DNA of 64,000 nucleotides from Stereocaulon alpinum. Taxonomy: Eukaryota; Ascomycota; Lecanoromycetes; Lecanorales; Stereocaulaceae. The stretch is from NCBI GenBank assembly GCA_018257865.1, contig JAEUBA010000024.1, positions 307,978 through 371,977 on the forward strand. Direction: 5' to 3'. Positions 48,476 through 58,989 of the stretch are shown here, one piece after another (positions within the stretch are counted from its first letter, which is position 1; each line of letters opens with the position of its first letter). The translations under genes and the position numbers were made by a program. A model generated the notes under the pieces. It searched no databases. It was not told where the DNA came from and saw only the letters and a list, made by a program, of their open reading frames with translations.

Positions 48476-49859
48476 TCATGTGACACTATACTTACAGCCT
48501 TTAAGGGCATTTTGGCAATCTTGTACCCAACCAGAGCACACCTGGCAGTCGACTCGCCCTTGGGCAATAATTTTCACACTGTATGGGTGTGACGCTGCAC
48601 GACCATTTCCTGGCTTTGACGGTGGATTTTGCTCATTATTGTCGCCCTGGACTTCGTAGTTGCCTTCCAAGCAACACTGGCGTTTACCGCAGCCGCTGCA
48701 ACCTTGGTCAACAACGAGATTGTTTAGTCGAGGGCATGCATGGCAAACGCGAGTCAACTCTTCCACCTCATTCGCGTTCTGTCGCTTTTCTGTGCCACTG
48801 CTGTGCTTTATACTTGATTCATGCAGCTTGAGAATCTTAAGCGTTCGCCCCTGAGCGAGGATCGCTGGTAGGCACGGTCTGTTCTGGCCTAAATTAGTAA
48901 GCACCAGTTTCTCAAGACCCCTGTGCACCGTGAGGAAGCGTTCGATATTTTCCCTTCCTACATAACCAGTGCCAGTCTGACTTTGTGGCTGACAAATGAC
49001 TAGAATCTTCAGCTGGATGGCGTTGATGTGACTAATTAGACCACCAAAGAGATAACCTATGTCTGTGCAGCTGTTGAGATGAAGTTTTCTGAGCCTTGCG
49101 CTGTCAATATAATACAGCGCGTCAATCCCTGGAGGGAACCTGTAGCCAGCAAGGTAGAAGTCATCGAGGTTCACCCGGATATCTACTACTCGTTTGACTG
49201 GCGTGAGCCCAATGGAGTCGAACTCTGGGGCTGATTTCGCCAACAGTAGTGTCCTGTTAGGATCGAAGGTGTATGTTGAATCTCTGCCGTTCACAAAGAG
49301 ACAGGGTTCCACCACTATTTCTCTGACTCGTGGATGAGCCTGCAGAGCCCTCATCAACCTGGTTGGGATCAACTCTGCTGATTTCCAACTACGCCATCAC
49401 AATCAGCGTAATGGACAGCAGTGCTAATGTGGCGGTATACTAACAGGAATCGCTGAAGGTTGGGTAGAAGCGGGATCACTTCGACAAGCCTCCGAAACTC
49501 AATGTCGTGTTTGCTTGTATCCAGTCCTTGAAGGGCAAGACTCTGCACTAAGCGTGAGGGGAGTTCACTGGCGTTATTGAAACATCGGAAAGGGTCCTTG
49601 ACCATGCTGAAATCTAGTGTGACACAACGGTAAAGCCACGGTATAGCTGCGGCATTTCTTTGTCGTGACACAAGACAGAGTGCAGCAAGGTCTTGTCGTC
49701 GTTCAATTCTAAACAACTGGTGTGGTGAACGAGTGTCAGCATCCAATACGTCCAAATAGCAGAACCAGCTTCGAGCTGTCCGTCGTGAGCACTCACCTCT
49801 TCGCATATCGCATACCAAACGTCGAAACTGAGGGTGACCTCAGGCACCATTCCATCCAT
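48476..49859 (-). CDS. F-box-like/leucine-rich-type protein with Cys-rich tail, 3 exons, 415 aa
   Basis: Exons 49859-49797, 49716-49445 and 49388-48476, with introns GTGAGT...CCAG (80 nt) and GTTAGT...CGTAG (56 nt), phases 0 and 2. The N terminus (VPEVTLSFDVWYAICEE, then LAALCLVSRQRNAAAIPWLYRCVTL) has the hydrophobic pattern of fungal F-box proteins, and the middle shows leucine-rich spacing (LRKLHLNSCTDI; LEKLVLTNLGQ; LKILKLHESS). The last third has clustered cysteines (CHAC, CSGCGKRQCC, CQVCSGW) that could bind zinc. An SCF adaptor role is inference; the F-box is weak. Confidence 0.65.
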
Positions 49860-52081
49860 TGTTGAGTGATCTTAGTTTTGCAGATTAAAGTAGTCTGGAA
49901 ATATTGTCAAGAAGTGATAACGATGTGCTAATTGGGCTTTTGAAGGGAGAGCGCTACCAAGGATACATGGGTATGAATCGACACAGAGCTCACGGTCTCA
50001 AGGATACTCTTCGTGAGTCGTGGTAACATTTTTGGCTAGCAAACACGAGATGAACAAGCTTGTGAGGAAATCGCACAGCATGATAAGGTCTAGATATACA
50101 TTCATCTGAATTCATCTCGATGATCATCGCGCATGATACATCGTCGGAACATCACAGAGGAGTCTCTTGAATGATACGCCGTGCCTATGACACACGGAAG
50201 ATCTCCAAAAAAGAATCATAACCAATGCTGGCCGCAGCATGAGTGAGCGGTCTATGGCGAGGAGATACAATGATCGCCCAAGGCGGCCGACCAATCGCAA
50301 AATATTCTCAACCTCGCCAGCCTAGCTTGACCGGCTTAAAGAATCGAGCAGCACCACAATTTAGTATGTTGTATCTAGTCATGATACCGAGATAAGATTG
50401 ACCAATGACGGCACGTAGGTTAGATGGACTTTCGACCCCCCTGCGGCAAGAGTGATTACAGTTTCCCAAGACTAAATTGGCAGTCAAAGGTTGTGTTAGT
50501 CCTCAAAGCTGCTCCGACGATGTGAAGATGGTTGCGCATCCTGGTAGATGCAGACTTCCTTGTGTGGCTGGCAATGCGGTTCGAACGCCAAAAAGTATCG
50601 CTGAAATTTGGCAAGTTCGGTGAGCTCCACCATCTCTGTACGTCAGATCGACACAAATCTATTCCAATAAGCTGAAGAGTGTGGCTGAAAAGTCTTTCCA
50701 ATGGTCCTTCCGACCACCGATTTTCCGACCCAAGCATGCAGTCTTACGACGGATAAGCGCCAAGAATTACCTTTCATAGGTATCATGTGTTAAGACCTTA
50801 GCCATAACCCTAAAATCCAGGGATGGCCTTGTGATATGCCCCGTACTTAAGGATCCCCAGGGCGTCGATGATTGCCTGTTTGGGGCCAGTTTCAGTCAAT
50901 GTAGACTTGATAAGGGGCGTATTATGAAATTCCTTGGGCTGAATGATTCATCACTACTATACTCCTCTTGCCATCATCCGTCTGTGGCAACCTCTCCGGC
51001 GGCATCGTCCGAAGCTCAGGTTAGGGCTAGCGTCTATGCACTCTTGAGTCGTTAGCGCGAAGTAAGAATAATTCTCCGGTTCTTGAAACGCCAAGACAGA
51101 TTTTCCTGCAATGTAGGGGACTATGCACGTTTAGCACAAAGCGATATTGTTGCAATGTCATTACTGATGATTGTAATTGCTAAGAGGCGAGGCCGAGTGT
51201 CCACCTGGTGTCGCTGGCAAAGATGGTCATTAATTCGCAGGGGATTCCTTAGCTGGAAGCTGTTCTATCGACCACGGCTGCCTAGATTGGCTGTCTTACA
51301 TGTACACGAAACCTGATGAGTTGGGAATTATTCCTGACGGAGGCAGGGTGTCCATGAATAAGATAGTTCAACCTACCAGAGAGTATCATCCACCAGACCT
51401 ATGTATGTCTGAAAGACATTTGTCGTGTAACACCAGCAGACATGCAGCTTGATAAATGCATGAAACGGCATGCACGACCGTTGCACGTTTCAATAATTGG
51501 TCACTCTTTCGCTACCGAACAAGCAATGCTCCGATTCGAGCGCCTAGATCTAAGAGACTTTGCGAAATTGTCAGCACAGCTGGGCCTCATAGGGTCTGAG
51601 CGCTAGAAGCTAGTGCGTGGCGTCCGATTGAGACGTATGGATACACCAACTTGCGATTGAGGATGTGTTAGACTACATATCGCTGTCATAGTCATGCAGG
51701 CAGAAGATTGACTTTACTGATCGCTGGATTGCGAGGGAATCAGGTATAGCCTTACACACGAAGATCCGTCATTGCTGAGCTATGTCTTTCGCCATCCGCT
51801 CTTATCATGAGTACCAATACAATTGAATGATGTCAAGCTTGAATATACTTACAAGGCACAATTGTCTATGACTACGTGGGGTCATAATTGCCCCGCCAAT
51901 ACTATTGCATTCGTGCACTCAAAGTATTAACGGGATTGCCCATGCATACTATTTGGAATTGTATTGAAACAACTGCGCCGCGATGTTACGAGGGCTTCTC
52001 TCCTCAAAAGCTTTCTGTTCGTGTTGGACGATGATAAGTATGCTGCATCTCATTCTCCAAAACGAAAGCCAATCAATGTGA
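49860..52081. other. Gene-poor region at the start of the accessory part
   Basis: About 2.2 kb with no recognisable gene. A 93-residue minus frame with an ATG (50737-50456, MLGSENRWSEGPL) and a few TTG/GTG-started frames are present, all without domain signal. It may include gene debris. Confidence 0.4.
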
Positions 52082-53209
52082 ATGAAACCTGCAATGGCTA
52101 GAAATCGTCTAGGAGAACGAGTGATAGTCTTGAGCATTGTGCTAGATATTATTGTTACTATCGCTGTTATTTTACACTTTCTCGCACGACGGAGAAGCAA
52201 AGCCGACTTTGCTATCGATGATGTTCTGCTGGTCATCAGTGTCATCCCTCAATATGTTATGGTCATTCTTTGTGTAATAGGTCCGTCCCGCGACCTCCGT
52301 ATAGACTTCTTCGTACTTATAAATGATAGTGGTCCGTAAGGGAGGTATGGGGCTACCCTTCGAAACACTTTCGAAATCTCAGGTCGTTAATTTCTTGAAG
52401 GCATACTCCGTTCCCACGATGAACTACACTTCTTCGCATGTTAGATCTTTTGGGTTGTTGATGTCCGGAATCGTCATCTACAGCCTTACCATAACCCTTG
52501 TCAAAATTTCGCTTTTGCTGCCGTACCGCCCAATGTTCAGTACCGCGGTATTCAAAAAGAAAAGCACGTTCGTCGGGGTTCTGTGTGTGTGATCTGGTTC
52601 ACCATAACTGTTTGCATGGATATACTCCGATGTCGTCCCTTCGACGAGGCTTTTCATGCCGAGACAATCTTTACGAACCACTGCATCGATCTACAGAAGT
52701 TCTACTGGGGAGCAACTGCGGCAAATCTCGGTATCGACGTCATCATGCTGTTCTTGCCTCTGCACATGGTGTGGGAATTAAAACTGCCTACACGTCAAAA
52801 GCTCCTGCTTTTAGGATTATTCATGCTGGGAGGCGTGTAAGTGGCCCTTTATGTGAAGATTCGACATTATATCTAATGCTACCCAGTGTGTGCATCGCCG
52901 GAGCAATGCGAATACATTACGTTGGTGACATGCAAAAGGAGGACATCACTGCTACTCTTGCACTTAGTAAAGTCCCTTGCGGCTCTAACTGACAGCTACT
53001 CAGTTACGACGGCAGCGGAGTATACATGGTGCCAAACCGAGCCAGCTACGGCAACCTTCTGTGCCTGCATCGTGACCTATCGACCGCTGTTCTCCGGTAA
53101 CAATCTCAACTCCTCCAGGATTTCAAGCCTCCTCAGCAAGAGCAGCACAATATCGTCAGGAGATGGTTGGAGGACTATTGAAGACGGACGGAACTCGCCA
53201 CATCGATAA
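52082..53209 (+). pseudogene. Fungal rhodopsin-like integral membrane protein, frameshifted
   Basis: Resembles the PTH11/rhodopsin-like family of multi-span fungal membrane proteins. ATG at 52082. Exon 1 (52082-52280) carries two membrane segments and the conserved DD of ADFAIDDVLLVIS. A 49-nt intron (GTCCGT...GATAG) leads to exon 2 from 52330. That frame runs into a TGA at 52590-52592 inside a (TG)5 tract (52582-52591), while the family text resumes one frame over (VIWFTITVCMDILRC, then FLPLHMVWELKLPTRQK). A GTAAGT...CCAG intron follows at 52837-52886. The final part (EYTWCQTEPATATFCAC) lies in another frame and needs either a 79-nt intron (52925-53003) or a 37-nt one (52967-53003). With one TG unit fewer the gene would read on, so this is either a pseudogene or a base-call error. 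Confidence 0.7.
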
Positions 53210-54930
53210 CGGCTCGCGAGCAGAGGTCTGCAAGGGCGCGATGGTCTCCGTCTGCATAACCTTGATGCTATAACAATCGACGTCAACATAAAGCCACACG
53301 GGCAAGAGGCGAACATCGATCTGTACCCTCGAAGTAGGATTCCGCAAAACATGGCTATCAAGGATGTACAGATGAAACGAGCCGGACTGCTGTATCATAG
53401 CAAGCCACTCGAAGCGAACGAAGACCCAATCGAATCGGCCAACCGTTCGTCCTGAAAAATCAATTACTGGAAGAAATACAGAGCAAGATCTGGCGAAGGC
53501 ATTACTCGGGGAGAACAGTACCGGTGTTGCAATACCTCCAAAGATGACTTTACAACATCGCTACGAAGCCTGCTAAACGAGCCTTGTACTTCCTCTGTAT
53601 TCGAGCTTCGATAGAATAGCCTTCGAAGTGTACTGTATCTCTAATGAAAGTGATAGATACCGCAATTTGTAGCCTTTAAGGTCTCTTAGTTATCGACCGT
53701 GCACTGACATTCGCCTAAGGGTGACAGTTTGGTGGGTTGGACAATTTGGGCGATCAACCCTCCTAGACGCCGCTGAGGGAGCAAGAAGCCGAGACGCCGA
53801 CATCTTAGCGGCCAGCAACCCCAAAGCCCAAGGTCCCCCCCAAAACCACCCAAAGCGCCTGTGTATCGTGCTGCACATACTTGACGATTTGAGTTCTGAG
53901 CGTGCAGCTTTCAAAGGTCCATGCATGGGATCATCGCGATCAACAGTATCTTGACATCAGAGGTTTTGTGAAAGCGTCTCATTAAGATAGAAAATCGACA
54001 GATTGAACATAGAAGGGAAGGCGGATACAGGCATCAGAAGGGTTCACCCCCTAACTGGCCCACCCCTCTAACCCCATACGCAGAAGGTTTGTTAAAGTGT
54101 TTCCGTGATTAAAGCCATGTGCTTATGATAATGAAGATTTCTCATACCAAAAATCAAGTTACTATAAGTCTATTTCCAAATGAAAAGCGTTGGTGATTTG
54201 GTGTTAGGAGAGCCTGCCATGGAATCAGGACCCGAAGGTACGAAACAGACTTACTCTGCGGGGTTTAGCCGCCCGAGACTGGCCAGTCAGGGAATATGAC
54301 CGTTTAGGGGGTGAACCTTTCCAGACCCCATTAAAAACTTCGCCGAAGGGAGCTCCAGTGGAACATCTCCTTCTACGACTACAGCATCTTAGCATTCTGG
54401 CACCGTTGAAGGACTCGAGCGAGAGTGTCAAGCGCCCCGCGAAAAAGCGGCCGTTCTCTGCATTCATGTTTTCTGAGCCGAACAATCGCTCGAGACCCAA
54501 AGCTGCTCAGTGACTTCAAACTGGAATAAGAATTCAAGGTACCATGAATTGTTTCGGAGCTCTCCTATATAGTTTTGAACCCATTCACCTTTGATCCTCG
54601 TCTGGTCGTTGCTCCTTTTGCGCAACCGCATGCAATGTTATTAATCGGTCGGTGCGCTCTGAGAGAAGCAATCCACAGCCCATGGCTTGCAGATGGGTCT
54701 AGCTGCGAACAAAGCATGCTTGATCTGCTTTCACTGGAACTCGATGAATCACATCAAGTTAGCCAGCCCGAATATCGCAATCTCCATTCAGTCATAGCGG
54801 AGGACGCTGGGTATGAGTTTCTGGTCTCCTTGGAAGGCTGAAGTGGTGGCAGCTATCGCAGTATAACTTTTAATACCTAAGCTCTTTAGGAAAGCGAGCA
54901 AAGCAGGTACATCATAGGTGTACCACGAAG
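53210..54930. other. Gene-free stretch with a TIR element
   Basis: About 1.7 kb between the membrane-protein relic and the first P450 relic. Apart from the inverted-repeat element at 54041-54317 I see no gene. An 88-residue frame at 54575-54841 starts at TTG and has no recognisable domain. Confidence 0.4.
54041..54317. mobile_element. Small TIR element (MITE-like), 277 bp
   Basis: GGTTCACCCCCTAA at 54041-54054 is repeated as its exact reverse complement at 54304-54317, giving perfect 14-bp terminal inverted repeats 249 bases apart. No transposase frame lies between them. No clear target-site duplication was found next to the ends, so the exact limits are uncertain. Confidence 0.5.
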
Positions 54931-55516
54931 ATGTCAGCAAAAATGCCCACGGCTGGCAATGGCATGACCGTCGACGTAACCGGTCTTCTTACCCTCGCTC
55001 TAATCGCACACCTCGCTGTCGACCGAGTACGCAGCTACTACCGACTACGTGAGTTCCGAGGACCTTGGCTAGCAGTGACGTCCGAATTGTGGACATCGAG
55101 ATGTTTGTATTACAAAGATACACATTGGGAGCTGGGAAGAGTGTGCAAGGAATGTGGTATGAGGCATTTTGGCTGCTTTGCTGGAGACGAACACTGGAGG
55201 GAAGCTGGCCGACATCTCAGGCCATGTTGCTCGGATTGGTCCCAACGATCTTGTTACGGACGGTGCAGACTTACCGATCAAGAAAAGGGCTGCAGGCTCT
55301 ACATATTCCAAGTTGGGGTTTTACAGTGGGACTCAAGTTGACTCAGAGCTGAAACATGTCTTTTCCCAGCGCGATGAAAAGCGACATATTCCTGTCCAGG
55401 CTCTCGCGGCTCACAGACCGCGGAGACTTTGCAATCTTGGGCTCTGTAGCTGCTGGCAGTGCTGTGCCCATACTCGCATGATCTTCACAGCGGCTACTCC
55501 ATTCCCAACCGAGTGA
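54931..55516 (+). pseudogene. Cytochrome P450, N-terminal fragment
   Basis: The ATG at 54931 opens a membrane anchor (VTGLLTLALIAHLAVDRV) followed by the proline-hinge-like LREFRGPWLAV. A 64-nt intron (55157-55220; GTATGA...TCTCAG, phase 1) joins KECG to HVARIGPNDLVT, the usual early P450 text, and the similarity continues to about FSQRDEKRH (near 55390). After that the frame loses all resemblance and stops at 55514-55516. About two-thirds of a P450 is missing, including the I-helix, ExxR and heme-binding cysteine. It abuts an acyltransferase fragment on the opposite strand, which suggests a deletion or rearrangement joint near 55.42-55.49 kb. Confidence 0.7.
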
Positions 55517-55916
55517 TGTAATGTAAGGCCCAGAAAGCAGCCTTCTTCCAGAAAATATCTTGAGCTACCAGAACGGCAGCACCTGTTTTAAGATCGGCTG
55601 TGTAGCCTGTGGGGAGTGGTGAATTTCCATCGAGCAAGTTATCTAGTGAGCCGTCCGCCATGAGGTCGTCATACACAAGGGTTGCCGTTAGGTCCTGAAA
55701 GTGTAGCTGAACCACGCGACCACTTGCAAGTGTTGGAACAAGAATCTCCAGCCTCCCACATCCTGCGTCCTGCATATCAGGCTCACTAAATACTAGCGCC
55801 CCTGCCAGGAATGGCTTTTGCGTTAACAGTCTTCGATGATACGTCTTCCAAATACTTGTGAACAGTCCTAGGCTCCTGTCCTGGCTGCGCGGGGAGACGA
55901 GATATAGCGTATGCAA
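55494..55916 (-). pseudogene. Acyltransferase (transferase/BAHD-like, fungal secondary-metabolism type), N-terminal fragment
   Basis: A 140-residue frame without an ATG. The part PFLAGALVFSEP, then GRLEILVPTLASGRVVQLHF, then ATLVYDDLMADG and GNSPLPTGY has the order seen in the N-terminal third of fungal HxxxD acyltransferases. It ends before the NFIxGGLIL and HHxxxDG motifs would come. No start codon, no catalytic motif and no downstream exons were found. Family assignment is by recalled pattern only. Confidence 0.4.
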
Positions 55917-56800
55917 AGATCCAAGGCATGATATTGTCGTAAGCGCTGATCGTTATCCGCGTTGCAGACCGTCTTGGGCTAAGGTTGTCCGTAAGAATCT
56001 GAGTAACTACACAGCTGGATTTCTCTTGTAATAGTTACTCGTTAGCTGCATTCTTTTGGACGGGATCTTCGGGTTATGCATCTGTTGCTCTATAGCAAGC
56101 GACTTCGCGACTATCTCGGATGCCTCCTGAGTCTGGGAATAAGCGGACATCTGAGCCCAATGGAAATGCCGTAGCCCATCACAGTCTTCTCCATGATGCT
56201 GAGCTCACCAGTCTGGCTGTGACCCTCAGAATACATGAACGGGATAGATCTGTTGGATCGGAAAGGATGAGGACTGTGTCAAGCTGAGGATACAGTGTGG
56301 CTGATTCCTGTTTGCCTTATGCCATCTAATCCAAGTACCTTACTATGAGGCGAGAGAAGCCACTGAGTGTAGTCTAGTACACTGCATTCTGTCCGCCTGT
56401 GTCCAACAGCAAACCCAAGTATCGCGACTCCAATGGATCAAGTATTTCCATCGATGGTTGTACGATGTGGTGATGTATTAACGGCAATGCTTCGCCGGTC
56501 GTGGCGTCATGGGCTCGATCTAGTCCCTGCTAATACTCAAGTAACAATCATCCTTTGAGTGCCGATGTGCTAAACGTTTTCTCATTAATCCATCACAATT
56601 CAAATGGTTTGGGAAAGATTGCCGAGTATCGAAGATGTGACTCAAACATCGCTTGGAAACATTGCATTCTATGAAGGAAATCTAGGTCTGCGGCTGAGTA
56701 TAAGATGAGTGTGATGAATTTCCACTTGGCGGGCTTCAAATCATCATCATCATCGGCGTGCAACAGGTAGATTCGCCAAGCTGCCGCTCTCCTTCCCTAC
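55917..56800. other. Gene-free stretch
   Basis: About 880 bases between the acyltransferase fragment and the terpene cyclase stop. I see no gene. It presumably includes the cyclase 3' UTR. Confidence 0.4.
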
Positions 56801-57985
56801 TTAGAAGTCTGCAACCTCGTTGTACCTCGTCGTTGTATGGCTCCAGTGCCTATTCCCGCTCATCTGATATTCCAGCCCTTTCATATAATCCGAAACCGCT
56901 GGAGAAGCCGTCTTTAAGTCACCTTCCCTCTTCGCAACCAACCGCTGATGAACCAATTCCCACTCCCGGCAGAGAACCCATAGAACGCGCTTGGATGCAG
57001 CAATGGTGAGGTCGCTTTCGTGGGCCATGATCTGTACGGACGAGCAAAGTGCACCGCCTTCTTTGTGGGCGTTTTTGGCTGCAGCGACTTCTTTGTCGAA
57101 GCTGTAGATGTCGTTGACAACAGAGATATTTTTGGAGCAGTTACGCTCGACTGGCCGGACTGACTCCAATTCAGCCGGAGACAGCTGAAGCTGCATAGAA
57201 AATCGCATGAGAGCCGAGATAAGCCTGCGAAAATTCAGTCCCATAGACATGATTTACGTTATTTGGCCCTGGGTTCTTACGCTTTACCGACATCTTTCTC
57301 ACGATATTCGAAATATGTACCAAGGCTCATAGACTCCGCCCGGGTGCGATCTGTCTGTGCTCGCATAAAAACGAAAGTAGGCTCAAGAACCTCGTCAGCC
57401 ATCACCTTGTCGTGTGCACGCATGCTCTCCCATAGGTCAAACATCATCCACTCCACTGGTACGGACCGATCCGGCATGGTGTTGCCTTGCATTATTGGCA
57501 TCAATTTATTGTTGTAAATTGAGCCATCCTGGAAAGACATGTGATCCAGAACATCTGTAGCGGTCAGCTCTATCGCTGTTTCGTTCCACTATATGCTCAC
57601 CATCGATGAGGAAGAGAATAGTGAGCAGTCGACAAGCGAAATGAATCCTATCATCCAAGGCCATGGGAAAGTTTAGACAGGTAGCCCGCGAATACCCTGC
57701 AGCCACGAACTTTCTCTGAGCTTTCTCGGTCTCAAAGTTCCAATTTTTGAGGAAGTAGCCGTCCACCTCTTTCGTGACTGAATCCACGAGATGATGACAT
57801 TGATGCTGAAAGAGAGACGGTGGTGTTGATAGTGCTGGCGTGGCCGCTGTAGCCGGCTCCTCCACAGCGCCAGGCAAGATCAGTCGGGACAAAAGCGAGG
57901 TGATATAGCTCAATGGCGACGACATCTTCAGACCTCGATTCATGTCTTCGTTATTGCGTCTTCTGGAGCGATACTGATATTCCAT
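56801..57985 (-). CDS. Class I sesquiterpene cyclase (aristolochene-synthase-like), 3 exons, 360 aa
   Basis: Cyclises farnesyl diphosphate; the product is unknown. Exons 57985-57601, 57554-57281 and 57224-56801; introns GTGAGC...CTACAG (46 nt, phase 1) and GTAAGA...CGCAG (56 nt, phase 2). The ATG at 57983-57985 is the first in frame; later Met codons (MNRG, MSSP) are possible starts. The Asp-rich metal motif is split by intron 1: LFLID from exon 1 and DVLDHMS from exon 2 give DDVLD. The second metal motif is NDIYSFDKE in exon 3 (the NSE triad), and the RY-type motif HTTTRY is close to the C terminus. All catalytic motifs are intact and no stop interrupts the model, so the enzyme may be active even though neighbouring genes are broken. 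Confidence 0.88.
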
Positions 57986-58989
57986 TGCAAGCAGAGACAC
58001 GACAATTAGGAATTGACTTCCAAAGTGTTAGAGCTACGATGAAGTAGGAGGATAGAGCTGATCACTGACTAGCGGTATATATGGGGACTATTGTGGCTTG
58101 AGATATGAAAAATTATACAGATGAATCACGTGTAAGGATAGGAACCGGTCCACAGATTGCTTTCTATCGGTGGCGTGTCTGGCATCAGAAAGACTAAGCA
58201 CAAGATTCGGACGACGTCCGATTAGGATGTCTCCAGACAGACGGTGAACTAAGGTTCTTACACTTCGAATTTGCGGCAATATGTGTCTCATCACAGTAGT
58301 GCCAAAAGCAGAGCTGTTGCTCACCCAAAGACAATGCCGCGCGTCTTGTTGAGCATCTCGGGACTAGCAAAAAGAAGTGACCATCCCGTACCCTTCATTC
58401 AAGCCTGACTTATTTCGGTCTATCGTTATCTGATCTGTATCCGAAGCATGCAGGGCTACAGGTACTGCTTGTCCTATTCTCCACACTTGTGTTGACATGG
58501 TAGGATTTGTGATAGGATAGAGTTTGCTTGAAATGGGAAAGAGAGCTTCTTCTTCTGGGGTCATCGAAGTGTTACGTCTATCATTCAGCTCAGTCGTTCA
58601 GCCACATGATGCTAAAAAACAACAATATCTACTTTTCCAAGGACAGCCAAAATGGACATCCATTCGCCTTCCTTCCTCCACGCAGAAATATAATCTCCAA
58701 AAACATCTTTCAATTTTGATAGTCCGAAACTACTCAAAACCCAAGACAACCCAATCATGTGCTTGGTCCACAAAGTTCGCCTGTAACGAATGGGGTGATT
58801 GATATGCTCGGAGGTTCCACTTACAGTCAAGTCCGACTTTCGGCACTTCTCTCATGCAGTAATTGGAGCCCTAGCTCTTACTAATCCAGCCGCTGTCCAG
58901 CCAAGCTACACCCTGGGTTGTAATTTATTCCATACCGCTATACAACTTGTATGAATCTTTGAAAAATAATCAAAGTGGTCCAGCAGATG
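57986..58989. other. Upstream region of the terpene cyclase
   Basis: About 1 kb between the cyclase (minus) and the P450 relic (plus), formerly a shared divergent promoter. Only frames without ATG or domains occur. Confidence 0.4.

Noticed and set aside
50456..50737. 93-residue minus frame with an ATG
   Set aside because: It stands alone in a gene-poor stretch, has no domain and no splice partners found. Kept only as a remark in the region entry.
54575..54841. 88-residue plus frame before the P450 fragment
   Set aside because: No ATG start and no family recognised. It could be debris of a lost gene but cannot be supported.
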